From Nocardia spumae (GTDB lineage Bacteria > Actinomycetota > Actinomycetes > Mycobacteriales > Mycobacteriaceae): a stretch of DNA of 64,000 bases. Below are positions 17,640-27,508 of the stretch, piece by piece. Each line of letters opens with the position of its first letter. The stretch's first letter is position 1. Location: assembly GCF_020733635.1 (NCBI RefSeq), contig NZ_JAJFZL010000001.1:2108001-2172000 (forward strand), written 5' to 3'. The notes under the pieces were generated by a model that saw only the letters and a list, made by a program, of their open reading frames with translations, made no database searches and was not told where the DNA came from. Position numbers and translations under genes: made by a program.

Positions 17640-18533
17640 GTGCAGACGACGGTGCATGAGCCGATCTTCACGTCGGTCGACGAGGTGATCGATCGACTGG
17701 CTACGACCGGATATCTGGCCGACAAGGCCACTGCCACCTCGGTATTCCTGGCCGACCGGCTGGGGAAGCCGCTGCTGATCGAGGGGCCGGCCGGTGTCGG
17801 TAAGACGGAGCTGTCGCGGGCCGTCGCCCAGGTCGCGGGCGCCGAACTGGTTCGCCTGCAGTGTTACGAGGGCATCGATGAGGCCCGTGCGCTGTACGAG
17901 TGGAATCACGCCAAACAGATCCTGCGGATCCAATCCGCCACCGCCCCCGACTCCAGGAGCGAAAACTCTTGGGCGGATACGAAAGCCGATGTGTTCAGCG
18001 AGGAATTCCTGCTGCAACGCCCGCTGCTCACCGCGATCCGGCGCACCGATCCGACCGTGCTGCTCATCGACGAGGCGGACAAGGCCGACGTCGAGATCGA
18101 GGGCTTGATGCTCGAGGTGCTGAGCGATTTCGCGGTCACCGTCCCGGAGCTCGGGACCATCTCGGCGACGCGCCTGCCCTTCGTGGTACTCACCTCCAAC
18201 GCGACCCGCGAGCTGTCCGAGGCGCTGAAGCGCCGCTGCCTCTACCTGCACATCGACTTCCCGGACGAGGAACTCGAACGCCGCATTCTCGCGAGCCGGG
18301 TGCCGGAGCTGAAACCGGCGGTGGCCGCCCAGCTGGTCCGGGTGGTGCACGTGCTGCGCGGGATGCAGCTCAAGAAGCTACCGTCGGTCGCGGAGTCCAT
18401 CGACTGGGCGCGCACACTGCTGGCCCTGGGTGCGAAGGACCTCGACGACAAGACCGTGCGGGGCACCCTCGGCGTGGTGCTCAAACATCAGAGCGACCAT
18501 CAGCGCGCTCTGGCCGAGCTGAAATTGGCCTGA
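17640..18533 (+). CDS. MoxR-family AAA+ ATPase
   Basis: The 297-residue protein has Walker A GPAGVGKTE (49-57), Walker B VLLIDEADKAD (140-150), sensor-1 VVLTSNATRELSEALKRRC with an arginine finger region, and a C-terminal lid domain. This is the MoxR group of AAA+ chaperone-like ATPases, which work with a VWA protein to activate or insert cofactors into target proteins. The GTG at 17640 is chosen because GGAGGAGG sits about 9 nt upstream. The VWA partner starts 3 nt after the stop. The target of this pair is not known. Confidence 0.92.
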   Translation: MQTTVHEPIFTSVDEVIDRLATTGYLADKATATSVFLADRLGKPLLIEGPAGVGKTELSRAVAQVAGAELVRLQCYEGIDEARALYEWNHAKQILRIQSATAPDSRSENSWADTKADVFSEEFLLQRPLLTAIRRTDPTVLLIDEADKADVEIEGLMLEVLSDFAVTVPELGTISATRLPFVVLTSNATRELSEALKRRCLYLHIDFPDEELERRILASRVPELKPAVAAQLVRVVHVLRGMQLKKLPSVAESIDWARTLLALGAKDLDDKTVRGTLGVVLKHQSDHQRALAELKLA

Positions 18534-18536
18534 GTC

Positions 18537-20027
18537 GTGACCGGTAAGCGCAGCACCCCCCGCACGTTCGTCTCCGCGGCGCTGCGGGGTGGGCCCACGC
18601 CGAAGGCACAGGGCGCGCCGCAACCCGGCGAAACGGCACCGCACGGGCTGTCCGGACATGTGGTCGACTTCGTGGAGGCGCTGCGCGCCAGGGGAATTCC
18701 CGTGGGCCCGTCGGAGACGGTGGATGCGGGCAGGGTCCTGACCGTGGTCGACCTGATGGATCGCGAGATGCTGCGCGAGGGGCTGGCCTGCGCGCTGTTG
18801 CGCAGGCCCACGCAGCGCGCCACCTTCGACGGCCTGTTCGAACTGTGGTTCCCGGCCGCGCTCGGTGAGCGCGCGGGTGCGCAGGACGTCGAACTGCCGC
18901 GCCGCGACGACGGCGAGATCGACCTGTTCGAACTGCGCCGGATGCTGGCGGAGATGCTGGCCGCCGACCCCACCGGCGACCGGACCCGGCAGCTGCAGAA
19001 TCTGGCGGCGCAGATGGTCGAGCAGATGGGGCAGTACCAGTCGGCCAACGGCCCGTCCTTCTCGGCGTATCAGACGCTCAAGGATGTGCAGCCCGAGGTG
19101 CTGATCAGCAGGATCCTCGCGGGATTGTCCGCCGGGCAGGACAATTCGGAGTTCGGCGACGAGGTCGCGCGCCGCGCCGCCCGGCAGCGGGTGAAGGGGT
19201 TTCGCGCCGCGGTGGAGGCCGAGACCCGCCGCCGGGTCGCCGAGCGGCTGGGCCGTGACCGCGTCGCCACCTACGGCGTGCAACGTCAGGCCGAGGACGC
19301 CGACTTCCTGCGCATCTCGGAGAACGAACTGGCCGAGCTGCGGCGCAGCTCACAGCGGCTGGCGCGCGTGCTGGCCTCCCGCTTGGCCGCCCGTCGTCGC
19401 CATGCCCGGCGCGGGGAGATCGACCTGCGCAAGACGCTGCGCAAATCCATGTCGACCGGCGGAGTGCCGATCACCCTCGAGACTCGCAAACCGCGCCCGG
19501 GCCGCCCGGATCTGGTGTTGCTGTGCGATATCTCCGGTTCGGTCGCCGGATTCTCCAGTTTCACCATGCTGCTGGTGGATTCACTGCGCGAACAGTTCTC
19601 CCGGGTCCGGATCTTCGCGTTCGTGGACCGCACGGACGAGGTGACCGACCTCTTCGATCAGGTCACTCCGCTGGATCAGGTCACGCGGCGCATCTTCACC
19701 GAAACGAAGGTCGTCGGATTCGAGGGACATTCCGATTACGGTGCGGCTCTGCGGGGTTTCGCACAGGACTGGCCCGATGCGGTCACCAGCCGCACCTCGC
19801 TGCTGATTCTCGGCGATGCCCGCACCAACTATCGCGATCCGGCACTGGACACCCTGCGCGGACTGGTCGAGGTGGCCAAGCACGCGCACTGGCTCAATCC
19901 GGAGGCGGAGAAGATGTGGGGGACCGGCGATTCGGCGGCCGACCGCTACGCCGAGGTCGTCGAGATGCACGAATGCCGTTCGGCGCGTCAGCTCACCGGT
20001 GTGGTGAGCAGACTGCTGCCGGTCTGA
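18537..20027 (+). CDS. VWA domain-containing CoxE-like protein
   Basis: The 496-residue protein has a helical N-terminal half (residues 40-300) with HVVDFVEALRARGIPVGPSE, typical of CoxE-like proteins. A C-terminal von Willebrand A domain follows, with the MIDAS motif DISGS (331-335), FEGHSDYGAALRGF and LLILGDARTNYRD. It is the standard partner of a MoxR ATPase and is coupled to it (3-nt gap). In CO dehydrogenase systems the pair matures the metal centre, but no such enzyme is nearby. The GTG start at 18537 fits the tight spacing. Confidence 0.9.
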   Translation: MTGKRSTPRTFVSAALRGGPTPKAQGAPQPGETAPHGLSGHVVDFVEALRARGIPVGPSETVDAGRVLTVVDLMDREMLREGLACALLRRPTQRATFDGLFELWFPAALGERAGAQDVELPRRDDGEIDLFELRRMLAEMLAADPTGDRTRQLQNLAAQMVEQMGQYQSANGPSFSAYQTLKDVQPEVLISRILAGLSAGQDNSEFGDEVARRAARQRVKGFRAAVEAETRRRVAERLGRDRVATYGVQRQAEDADFLRISENELAELRRSSQRLARVLASRLAARRRHARRGEIDLRKTLRKSMSTGGVPITLETRKPRPGRPDLVLLCDISGSVAGFSSFTMLLVDSLREQFSRVRIFAFVDRTDEVTDLFDQVTPLDQVTRRIFTETKVVGFEGHSDYGAALRGFAQDWPDAVTSRTSLLILGDARTNYRDPALDTLRGLVEVAKHAHWLNPEAEKMWGTGDSAADRYAEVVEMHECRSARQLTGVVSRLLPV

Positions 20028-20088
20028 GGCCGGCGGTCGATCAGCGGCCGTTAAGCGATTCGTAAGGCCCGCGACCGATCATTCGCGC

Positions 20089-20841
20089 GTGCCGAGCCCA
20101 CCGGGGGAGTTCGAGGCCGAAATCCCCGCCGACCAGCCGAGCGCCCGTGCGGCGCGGCCGTCCCCGCCCGTACCGGGGTCCGAACCCCCGAGATCTGTTC
20201 CGGCGCCCGGTGATTGCCCGAGCGCCGCGGCACGGAGACTGATCGAGGGCGCGACCGCGATACTCGGCAGCGACCCCGCCGCGGCGGAGCGGACATTGCT
20301 GCGAGTGCTGGCCATCGGCACCGAGGTGTTGTCCGCGGACCAGATCGCGCGGCTGCGGTCGCTGGTGGTCACCGCCATCGCCGCGCAGCCCGGCCGCGAG
20401 GCCGATCTCGCCGCCGCGGCGCTGGCCGCGGCGGGCAGCTGGGCCGATATCTCCGCCGCCGACGCCGCCCACCACACCGTGATCGCGGCCCGGCTGCACT
20501 ATCGCGGCGGGCGGTATCGGGTCGCGGCCGCGCTGTTCGCCCGCGCCCTGTGCTGCGACGAGCTGCCGTATCCGCCGGAGGAGTTCGCCGTGCTGTACGA
20601 ACTGCTGGGTCGCTGCCTGCACGAGGAACGCCGGCACCGGGCGGCGGCGCGGGCCTACGACGCGGGTGCGGCCGTCCTCGCCGGCCGCGCGCGGTGGGCC
20701 GAACTCCACGCCGATCTCGCGGCCGCCGCGGACCGATCCAGGCAGCTGGCCCGCCGTCCGAAGGCCGCCGTCCGGGAGTGGATGCGCACGCCACGGACCG
20801 GCCCCGGGGACGGTGAACGGCCGACCTCGCGACGACGGTAG
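20089..20841 (+). CDS. Hypothetical protein, helical repeat-like
   Basis: This 250-residue frame has a Pro-rich N-terminus of about 45 residues. An Ala-rich helical region resembling TPR-type repeats follows (AERTLLRVLAIG, RLHYRGGRYRVAAALFARAL, YELLGRCLHEERRHRAAARAYDAG), then a basic tail. I do not recognise a named family. It lies between the MoxR-VWA pair and nadD on the same strand, with gaps of 61 nt on each side, and frame-specific codon bias supports it as coding. The GTG start at 20089 is a guess. Other long frames across this region are shadows. Confidence 0.65.
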   Translation: MPSPPGEFEAEIPADQPSARAARPSPPVPGSEPPRSVPAPGDCPSAAARRLIEGATAILGSDPAAAERTLLRVLAIGTEVLSADQIARLRSLVVTAIAAQPGREADLAAAALAAAGSWADISAADAAHHTVIAARLHYRGGRYRVAAALFARALCCDELPYPPEEFAVLYELLGRCLHEERRHRAAARAYDAGAAVLAGRARWAELHADLAAAADRSRQLARRPKAAVREWMRTPRTGPGDGERPTSRRR

Positions 20842-20901
20842 CCGCCGGTTCCGGCGACGAACCCTGCCCGCCGCGGACCTCGCCCAGTAAGCTCGGCATT
20901 C

Positions 20902-21543
20902 GTGCAAAACACAGGCCGGCGCAAACTGGGCGTGATGGGCGGGACCTTCGATCCGATCCATCACGGGCATCTGGTTGCCGCCAGTGAGGTCGCGAACCGG
21001 TTCGACCTCGATGAAGTGATCTTCGTACCCACCGGTCAGCCCTGGCAGAAGGCCACCCGGGAGGTGTCCGCGGCCGAGGACCGATATCTGATGACGGTCA
21101 TCGCCACCGCGTCGAATCCGCGGTTCTCGGTCAGCCGGGCCGATATCGACCGCGAGAAGGCCACCTACACCGTAGACACCCTGCGTGACCTGCAGAATCA
21201 GCATCCGGACGCGGATCTGTACTTCATCACGGGTGCGGACGCGCTGGCCAGCATCCTGACATGGCAGGATTGGGCGGAACTGTTCGAGCTGGCGAAGTTC
21301 GTCGGGGTGAGCCGTCCGGGGTACGAGTTGAATGTCGACCACCTCTCGGAGCATCTGCGAAATCAGCCGGCCGATGCGGTCACCGTCATCGAGATCCCGG
21401 CCCTGGCGATCTCGTCGAGCGAATGCCGTCGCCGTGCCGCCGAGGGGCGCCCGGTGTGGTATCTGGTTCCCGACGGCGTCGTGCAGTACATATCGAAACG
21501 GCACCTGTACGTGCCGGGAGGGAACGGGAAGGTGGGCGTATGA
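20902..21543 (+). CDS. nadD: Nicotinate-nucleotide adenylyltransferase
   Basis: The 213-residue protein has the nucleotidyltransferase motif [11 protein letters not shown] (13-23) and the C-terminal ISSSECRRR that binds ATP phosphates. It converts nicotinate mononucleotide to deamido-NAD in NAD synthesis. The GTG start at 20902 is inferred from the usual distance to GGTFDP. The rsfS start codon overlaps its stop (ATGA), a coupling conserved in many actinomycetes. Confidence 0.96.
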   Translation: MQNTGRRKLGVMGGTFDPIHHGHLVAASEVANRFDLDEVIFVPTGQPWQKATREVSAAEDRYLMTVIATASNPRFSVSRADIDREKATYTVDTLRDLQNQHPDADLYFITGADALASILTWQDWAELFELAKFVGVSRPGYELNVDHLSEHLRNQPADAVTVIEIPALAISSSECRRRAAEGRPVWYLVPDGVVQYISKRHLYVPGGNGKVGV

Positions 21544-21938
21544 CCGCGTCAGCGCAGGCGGTGGAGATGTCGCAGGTGGCCGCTCGGGCCGCCGACGAGA
21601 AGCTGGCCACCGATGTGGTCGTCCTCGACGTCTCCGATCAGCTGGTGATCACCGACTGCTTCGTCATCGCCTCCGCGCCGAACGAGCGCCAGGTCAATGC
21701 GATCGTCGACAACGTCGAGGAGAAACTGCGCCTCGCCGGGCACAAACCGGTGCGCCGGGAGGGGACGCGCGAAGGTCGCTGGGTGCTGCTGGACTACGTC
21801 GACGTGGTCGTGCACATCCAGCACAGCGATGAGCGCAATTTCTATGCGCTGGAACGGTTGTGGAAGGACTGCCCGCAGGTCGAGGTTCCGGGGCTCGCCG
21901 CCCCCTCACCCGCGAGCGGCAGCGGGGACCCCGCGTGA
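21540..21938 (+). CDS. rsfS: Ribosome silencing factor RsfS
   Basis: The 132-residue protein of the Iojap/RsfS family binds ribosomal protein uL14 and blocks subunit joining in starvation. Visible family motifs are [50 protein letters not shown] and the C-terminal [13 protein letters not shown]. It overlaps nadD by 4 nt. A short Pro/Ser/Gly-rich tail follows the domain. The gpgP frame begins either at its stop codon or 80 nt later. Confidence 0.95.
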   Translation: MTASAQAVEMSQVAARAADEKLATDVVVLDVSDQLVITDCFVIASAPNERQVNAIVDNVEEKLRLAGHKPVRREGTREGRWVLLDYVDVVVHIQHSDERNFYALERLWKDCPQVEVPGLAAPSPASGSGDPA

Positions 21939-22018
21939 ACGACAGGCCCGGAGGCGACAGCGCGCGTAACCACGAAGGGCCCGGCGCGGGCGACGTGATC
22001 AGGGACGAGGGGGATGGT

Positions 22019-22696
22019 GTGACGGCGGGTTCGCGGGCGACGAAGTATCCGGGGGTGCGGCGGCTGCTGCTGTTGCGGCACGGGCAGACCGAGTGGAACG
22101 CCACCGATCGCATGCAGGGCCAGATCGACACCGAACTCAGCGAATTGGGCCGCCGGCAGGCCAAAGACGTTGCGCGTGAGCTCGTTTCCCAGGATGCGGT
22201 CGCGATCGTGTCCTCGGATCTGCGGCGTGCCTACGACACCGCGCTGGCGCTGGCCGAACACAGCGGACTCGAGGTCGAGCTCGATCCGCGCCTGCGCGAG
22301 ACCAGCCTGGGCGACTGGGAGGGGCTCGACCACCTCGAGGTGGATGCCCAGTACCCGGGTGCTCGCAAAGCGTGGCGGCTCGATCCCACGGTGACCCCGC
22401 CGGGCGGGGAGAGCAAACTCGAGGTGGGCGCCCGGGCGCTGCCGGTGGTTCGCGAGCTGTTCGCCGAGCGTGCGGACTGGCCCGGCCGTACCATCATCCT
22501 GGTCGCGCACGGCGGGCTGATCGCGGCCCTGACCGCCGCGCTGCTGGAGCTGCCCGAGCACAAATGGCCGATCCTGGGCGGACTGGCCAATACCAGCTGG
22601 GTGCAACTCAGCAGCCACGGTCCGGGCATCGAGCAGCCGGGTTGGCGGCTGGATGTGTGGAATGCGGCGGCGAAGGTAGCTCCTGATGTCCTCTGA
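22019..22696 (+). CDS. gpgP: Glucosyl-3-phosphoglycerate phosphatase
   Basis: This histidine phosphatase-fold protein has the catalytic [24 protein letters not shown], the proton donor region [12 protein letters not shown] and the second catalytic His in [10 protein letters not shown]. It ends [17 protein letters not shown], close to what I recall of mycobacterial GpgP (Rv2419c). That enzyme dephosphorylates glucosyl-3-phosphoglycerate in methylglucose lipopolysaccharide synthesis, and octT follows directly. Two starts are possible: GTG 22019, giving 225 residues with a GAGGGGG site just upstream, and GTG 21935, overlapping the rsfS stop. I prefer 22019 because the extra 28 residues look non-domain. 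Confidence 0.88.
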   Translation: MTAGSRATKYPGVRRLLLLRHGQTEWNATDRMQGQIDTELSELGRRQAKDVARELVSQDAVAIVSSDLRRAYDTALALAEHSGLEVELDPRLRETSLGDWEGLDHLEVDAQYPGARKAWRLDPTVTPPGGESKLEVGARALPVVRELFAERADWPGRTIILVAHGGLIAALTAALLELPEHKWPILGGLANTSWVQLSSHGPGIEQPGWRLDVWNAAAKVAPDVL

Positions 22697-23807
22697 ACCC
22701 TCCTCCGACGACCGGGACGAACCGGTCCGGCAGGTATCCGACGACTTGATGCGCAAGGCATCCGAAGGCCCGGTCCGACAGCTGCCGGACGCGCTGTTCG
22801 GCAGCCCGAGCGCACCGGCCGAACCGGTGGCCGACATCGATACTCCGTCCGGGACGGGTGATGCCGACGGCGACGGTGGGTCCACCGGTCCGCCGGACCG
22901 TGCCGAGGAGGAACTCGACAGCGAAGAGGCCGCCCTGAGGGATTCCGCCGAGGACGGCGAGAGGGATTCCGCCGAGGACGGCGAGAGGGATTCCGCCGAG
23001 GACGGCGAGTCCGGGACCGGCGCCCGCGGCGCGAGCGCGTCCGCCGGACCCGGTGCGGCCGATGCCGTGGAATCCGAGGAGCCGACACGGCCGGTACTGG
23101 TCGTGATCGCCGATTCGCTGTCCTATTTCGGGCCCAAGGGCGGTCTGCCCGCCGACCATCCGCGGATCTGGCCGAATCTGGTTGCCACGGAACTGGATTG
23201 GGATGTGGAATTGGTGGCGCGGATCGGCTGGACCTGCCGCGACGCCTACTGGGCGCTGATCGGTGACCCCAGGATCTGGGCCGCGGTGCCGCGCGCGGGT
23301 GCGGTCGTACTGGCCACCGGCGGGATGGACACCCTGCCCTCACCGCTGCCCACCGCCCTGCGGGAACTGATCCGGTATCTGCGGCCGCCGGTGCTGCGCC
23401 GTCAGGTGCGCAACGGATATCAGTGGCTACAACCACGGCTGTCGAAACTGGGCCGCCCGGTAGCACTTCCGCCGCATGTGACCGTCGACTATCTGGAACA
23501 GTCGCGGCACGCGCTGGCGCAGCTGCGGCCGGACCTGCCGGTGGTGTCGGTGCTGCCGTCGGTCCACGACTGCGAGGCCTACGGGCGGGTGCACTCCGGC
23601 CGGGAACCCGCGGTGCGCGCGGTGCGGGCATGGTCCGCGGAATCCGGTGTGCCGCTGGTCGATCTGGGTGAGGCGGTGCGCGACGACATCTTCTCGGGCG
23701 AGGCGAACCCGGACGGTATCCACTGGGGGTGGGAAGGGCACGCGGCGGTCGCGCGGGCCATGGTGAAGGTGCTGTCGGAGGTGCGTTCGGTCGAGGCCGG
23801 TGCATGA
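22686..23807 (+). CDS. octT: Diglucosylglycerate octanoyltransferase-like SGNH protein
   Basis: The C-terminal 245 residues are an SGNH/GDSL-type acyltransferase: [14 protein letters not shown] with nucleophile S144, then [13 protein letters not shown], and the C-terminal Asp-His pair in [16 protein letters not shown]. Position after gpgP matches Rv2418c (OctT), which octanoylates early methylglucose lipopolysaccharide precursors. The N-terminal 130 residues are an acidic, low-complexity extension with three copies of RDSAEDGE that I do not recall in the mycobacterial protein. A GTG at 23067 would give a 246-residue protein without it, but no ribosome site is seen there, whereas GAAGG precedes the ATG at 22686. 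It overlaps gpgP by 11 nt. Confidence 0.85.
   Translation: MSSEPSSDDRDEPVRQVSDDLMRKASEGPVRQLPDALFGSPSAPAEPVADIDTPSGTGDADGDGGSTGPPDRAEEELDSEEAALRDSAEDGERDSAEDGERDSAEDGESGTGARGASASAGPGAADAVESEEPTRPVLVVIADSLSYFGPKGGLPADHPRIWPNLVATELDWDVELVARIGWTCRDAYWALIGDPRIWAAVPRAGAVVLATGGMDTLPSPLPTALRELIRYLRPPVLRRQVRNGYQWLQPRLSKLGRPVALPPHVTVDYLEQSRHALAQLRPDLPVVSVLPSVHDCEAYGRVHSGREPAVRAVRAWSAESGVPLVDLGEAVRDDIFSGEANPDGIHWGWEGHAAVARAMVKVLSEVRSVEAGA
22938..23009 (+). repeat. Three perfect 24-bp tandem repeats inside octT
   Basis: Units at 22938-22961, 22962-22985 and 22986-23009 are identical and keep frame, each encoding RDSAEDGE. They lie in the acidic N-terminal extension of the OctT-like protein. Copy number may vary between strains. 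Confidence 0.95.
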
Positions 23808-23824
23808 GCCGGTCCGGATAAGGC

Positions 23825-24667
23825 ATGGCCGTTGTCGTGGTGACCGATTCGGCGGCGAGCGTTCCCGCTGATCTGGTCTCGGAGCTGGGCATCGTAGTGG
23901 TGCCGCTGCATGTGCTGGTCGATGATCGCGCCATCGCCGAGGGCGTCGACGACTGTGATATCGACTACGGCGCGTCGACGGTGACGACATCGTCGGCCTC
24001 ACCGGGCGAGCTGCGTGCCGCCTATGAGCGCGCCCTGGAGCTCAGTGCCGGGGACGGCGTTGTCGCGGTGCATATTTCGCGGCAGTTGTCCGCGACCTGG
24101 GAAGCCGGGCGCCAAGCCGTGCGCGATATGGACGCGGCGGACCGGGTGCGGTTGGTCGACTCGCTGAGTGCCGGTCTGGGGACCGGACTCCCGGTACTCG
24201 CCGCGGCCCGCCGGGCGCGGTCGGGCGCGGCACTCGACGTCGTCTACGACACCGCTGTCGCCGCCGCCGGTCGTGCCCGCAGTTTCATCGTGGTCAACCG
24301 GACCGAACAACTGCGGCGTGGCGGGCGGCTGAGTACCGCGGCGATGTTCTTCGGTACCGAACTGGTGACCAAACCGATTCTGCAGATCGTCGACGGCAAG
24401 TTGGAGTTGCGCGAGAAGGCCCGTACCCGGTCCAAGGCATTCGCGAAACTCGTTGCGGCCGTGGTCGACGCGGCCGGTGACGACGGTGCGGCGATCGCGG
24501 TGCAACATCTCGGCGCGGCGTCGGCCGCGGCGACGATCGCCGCCCAGCTCGGCGAACTCGTCCCCGGCATTCGCGAGCTCGTCACCGCGGAGTTCGGTCC
24601 CACGCTGGGCGTGCACGTGGGAGCGGGCGCGGTCGGGGTGCTGGTGGTGCCCGGCGGCTGCGGCTGA
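23825..24667 (+). CDS. DegV family fatty-acid-binding protein
   Basis: The 280-residue protein begins VVVVTDSAASVPADL, has STVTTSSASPGELRAAYERAL with the ligand-contacting Ser/Thr loop, HISRQLSATWEAGRQA, and the second-domain motif LRRGGRLSTAAMFFGTELVTKPIL. DegV/FakB proteins bind a fatty acid; with a FakA kinase they phosphorylate it, but no FakA is nearby. It starts 17 nt after octT, in the same order as Rv2418c-Rv2417c. Confidence 0.92.
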   Translation: MAVVVVTDSAASVPADLVSELGIVVVPLHVLVDDRAIAEGVDDCDIDYGASTVTTSSASPGELRAAYERALELSAGDGVVAVHISRQLSATWEAGRQAVRDMDAADRVRLVDSLSAGLGTGLPVLAAARRARSGAALDVVYDTAVAAAGRARSFIVVNRTEQLRRGGRLSTAAMFFGTELVTKPILQIVDGKLELREKARTRSKAFAKLVAAVVDAAGDDGAAIAVQHLGAASAAATIAAQLGELVPGIRELVTAEFGPTLGVHVGAGAVGVLVVPGGCG

Positions 24668-24803
24668 TCCATTACCATCTCCGGCCGACGAATTCCGCTG
24701 TCCCGGCCGTGCTTGTGCACAGCCCGCCGGGTTCTCCCCAGACATTGCGAATGCCCAGTTCGGCACCGTAATCCGGCATCTCGGCCCGCATACGGTGACC
24801 GCC
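24668..24803 (+). promoter_or_regulatory. Spacer between degV and comEA
   Basis: This 136-nt gap probably carries the comEA promoter. In M. tuberculosis, as I recall, eis lies at this place; no trace of it is visible here. Confidence 0.3.
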
Positions 24804-25847
24804 ATGGCGCGATATGAGGATCGGACTCGGCTACAACAACTGCGCGGCGAGGTATCACCCCGCCCGGGCTCCCTCGCGGACGCGGACCCCGGCCCCGGCG
24901 ATCCCGCCCGTGCGGGATCGTGGGATCTCGAGGAGGTGACCGCGCGCGCTGCCGCTCATCCGGCCCGGGACGCGGCCTCGCCCGGTGCCGCGGTCCGTCG
25001 TGGCCTGCCTCCGCGGTACGGTGCTCCGGCGGCGCCTGTCCGCACCGCCTCCGACGACGAACCGGTGGAACCGCGCATTCCGCAGTGGCTGAGCGAGCCG
25101 GTGGGGTCGGTGGCGATCTGGCAGCGCCTGGTTCCCGACCGCTGGCGCGGCGTGCGGCTGGATCCGGGGCGGCGAGGCGCGCTGGTACTGGCCGGGGTCG
25201 GGGTGGCGGCGGTGCTCGCCGCCGCGGTGGCCGTCCACCGCGACGACTCGGCAGCGCCGGTGGCCCCGTTGCCCGTGTTGCGGGCGGCCGCCGAATCGTC
25301 GACGCCTCCGGTTGCGGAGAGTCCGGACCTGGCCGTGCGATCCGATCCGCCGGATCGGTCGGTTCCGGTGTCGCCGGGTGGCGGCGATCTGATCGTGAGT
25401 GTGATCGGCCTGGTCGAACATCCCGGGTTGATGCGAGTGGCGGCGGGTGCGCGCGTCGCCGATGTGGTGTCCCGCGCGGTCGCGCGCGACGATGCCGATC
25501 TGGGTGGCCTCAATCTGGCGCAACGGCTGGCCGACGGCGATCAGATCGTGGTCGGGGCCCAGATCCCGGCCGCCGGACCACGGCTGGGCAGCATGGTCGT
25601 CGCGAGCGGACCACACACCCCCGCGAGCGGCGGCGGTGCCGCACCACCACCGGCCCCGAAGGTCAATCTCAATACCGCGACCGAGCAGGACCTCGACTCC
25701 CTCACCGGTGTCGGTCCCACCACCGCGGCCGCCATCCTCGCCTGGCGCACTCAGCACGGCCGCTTCACCACCATCGACCAACTCGCCGAGGTCACCGGTA
25801 TCGGTCCCGCCAAACTCAGCCGGCTGCGCGACCGGGTCACGGTGTGA
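24804..25847 (+). CDS. comEA: ComEA-type DNA-binding helix-hairpin-helix protein
   Basis: The 347-residue protein has a cytoplasmic N-terminus of about 120 residues, one membrane segment (about 124-144, GALVLAGVGVAAVLAAAVAV), a SLBB domain (about 194-255, with VIGLVEHPGLMRVAAGARVADVV) and a C-terminal double helix-hairpin-helix (286-347, VNLNTATEQDLDSLTGVGPTTAAAIL and LAEVTGIGPAKLSRLRDRV). This is the ComEA layout: external double-stranded DNA binding feeding the ComEC pore encoded next. The ATG at 24804 is preferred; an in-frame GTG lies at 24795. The comEC start overlaps its stop. Confidence 0.92.
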   Translation: MARYEDRTRLQQLRGEVSPRPGSLADADPGPGDPARAGSWDLEEVTARAAAHPARDAASPGAAVRRGLPPRYGAPAAPVRTASDDEPVEPRIPQWLSEPVGSVAIWQRLVPDRWRGVRLDPGRRGALVLAGVGVAAVLAAAVAVHRDDSAAPVAPLPVLRAAAESSTPPVAESPDLAVRSDPPDRSVPVSPGGGDLIVSVIGLVEHPGLMRVAAGARVADVVSRAVARDDADLGGLNLAQRLADGDQIVVGAQIPAAGPRLGSMVVASGPHTPASGGGAAPPPAPKVNLNTATEQDLDSLTGVGPTTAAAILAWRTQHGRFTTIDQLAEVTGIGPAKLSRLRDRVTV

Positions 25848-27508
25848 GCGGGCCGATCTCCCGCGGTCCACGCCCGGTCCGCGGCGGTGGAAAGGGTACG
25901 GCCGAGGAGGGCATCGGCTCCGCGCCCGAAGGACCGATGCCGGTGGATGCGCGATTGCTGCCCGCGGCCCTCGCGTGCTGGATCGTCACCGTCGCCGCGG
26001 TGTCGGCCGGGTGGCGCATCGGGATGATTCTCGGTTCGGCACTGGCGATATCGGGTGTGGTGCTCGGTGGGTGCCTGCTGCGAGGGATCGTCGGGACATC
26101 ACATCGGTCCATCGCCTGGACGGTGCTGGCAACGCTGGCCGTCGCGACCGGCTTCGCGTTCGCGGCATCCTGGCAGGAGCACCGGGTGAGCACCCATCCG
26201 TTGCGGCAGCTTCCGGCCGGTAGCGCGGTGACCGCGGACGTCATCGCCGGTGATGCGAGACCACTGCCCACACGATCGTTCGGTGGCCGGCAGTGGATCA
26301 TGCGGGCCACGGTGCGCCAATTCCGTTACGGGACAACGACGGTGCGTTCGAATGCGGCGGTCACGGTGATCATGCCGGAACGGAATTGGTCGGAGTTGGC
26401 GCCCGGTCAGCACGCGAGCATGCGGGCTCGGCTCGACCGGCCGTGGCGGCGCGATCTGACGGTCGCGGTGCTGCGCGCACAAGGACCGCCGAGTGCGGTC
26501 GGGCCTCGGTCGTGGTGGCAGCGCGCGGCGACGACGGTGCGCACGAATCTCTCCGAGACCGCGCGACTGGCGCTGTCACCGGATGCGGCCGGGGTGTTGC
26601 CGGGCCTCATCGACGGCGATATCTCGCGGCTGCCCGATCATGTCAGGGAGGATTTCCAGGCAGTGGATCTGGCGCATCTGACCGCGGTATCCGGTACGAA
26701 CGTCTCAATTCTATTGGCCGCGGTGCTGCTGGCCACCCGGGCGCTGACCCTCGGCCCGCGCTGGAGTGCGCTGCTCGCCGGTGTGGCCCTGATCGGTTTC
26801 GTCGTGCTCGCGCGGCCGTCCCCCTCGGTGCTGCGCGCGTCGGTGATGGGATCGATCGCGGTGCTGGCGCTCCTGACCGGTCGGCGCAAACAGGCGTTAC
26901 CGGCGCTGTGCGCGGCGGTGATCGTGCTCGTCGGCCTGGCTGCGCAGCTCGCGGTCGATATCGGATTCGCGCTGTCGGTACTGGCGACAGGGGCACTGAT
27001 CCTGCTGGCGCCGAGTTGGGCTCGATGGCTCGAACGGCGTGGTTGGCCCGCGCTGATCGCCGAGTCGTTCGGGGTGGCCGCGGCCGCGTTCGCGGTCACC
27101 ACACCGATCATCGCCGCTCTCACCGGACATCTGAGCGGGGTGGCGATCGTGGCGAATGTCCTGGTCGAACCCGTGGTCGCCCCGATCACCCTGCTCGGTG
27201 TCGCCGCCGCCGCACTGTCGTGCGGATGGCAGCCCGCGGCGGTATGGGTGCTGCGACCGGCCGAACTTCCGATGCGGTGGCTGCTGGCGGTGGCCGAACG
27301 TGCTGCGGCGCTGGGGATGTCATTGCCGTTGCCCGCCGGTGTCACCGGTGCCGTACTGGCCACCGCGCTCATCGGCGCGGTCGTCCTGGTGTTCGGCCTG
27401 CTCGACCTCCGGCTGCGCCGGGCCTCCCGGGCGGGTCCCGCACCGCCGGGCGCGTCCGGTGGCGGGGGCGCGAAACTGTCCCCGCCCACCCGTAGGATCG
27501 TGCCGTGA
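25844..27508 (+). CDS. comEC: ComEC/Rec2 family competence membrane protein
   Basis: The 554-residue polytopic membrane protein has three N-terminal membrane helices, an OB-like external region, and the Competence domain with its hallmark [19 protein letters not shown] followed by about seven helices. It ends shortly after the last helix in a Pro/Gly-rich tail, so the C-terminal metallo-beta-lactamase nuclease domain of Bacillus ComEC is missing, as I recall for mycobacterial homologues. The GTG at 25844 overlaps the comEA stop; an ATG at 25936 is an alternative. holA overlaps its stop by 4 nt. With ComEA it would form a DNA uptake channel, though no pilus genes are in view. Confidence 0.92.
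   Translation: MSGPISRGPRPVRGGGKGTAEEGIGSAPEGPMPVDARLLPAALACWIVTVAAVSAGWRIGMILGSALAISGVVLGGCLLRGIVGTSHRSIAWTVLATLAVATGFAFAASWQEHRVSTHPLRQLPAGSAVTADVIAGDARPLPTRSFGGRQWIMRATVRQFRYGTTTVRSNAAVTVIMPERNWSELAPGQHASMRARLDRPWRRDLTVAVLRAQGPPSAVGPRSWWQRAATTVRTNLSETARLALSPDAAGVLPGLIDGDISRLPDHVREDFQAVDLAHLTAVSGTNVSILLAAVLLATRALTLGPRWSALLAGVALIGFVVLARPSPSVLRASVMGSIAVLALLTGRRKQALPALCAAVIVLVGLAAQLAVDIGFALSVLATGALILLAPSWARWLERRGWPALIAESFGVAAAAFAVTTPIIAALTGHLSGVAIVANVLVEPVVAPITLLGVAAAALSCGWQPAAVWVLRPAELPMRWLLAVAERAAALGMSLPLPAGVTGAVLATALIGAVVLVFGLLDLRLRRASRAGPAPPGASGGGGAKLSPPTRRIVP

Noticed and set aside
20041..21504. A 487-codon minus-strand frame over nadD and the hypothetical gene
   Set aside because: nadD on the plus strand is certain, and the minus-strand translation is Arg/Gly/Gln-rich with no family motif, a typical high-GC shadow.
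22938..23009. CRISPR-like array
   Set aside because: Three contiguous 24-bp units with no spacers, in frame within octT; it is a coding tandem repeat.
24920..25843. Upstream extension of comEC by about 300 codons
   Set aside because: It overlaps comEA in another frame and is Arg/Gly-rich without family sequence; the GTG at 25844 overlaps the comEA stop in the usual way.
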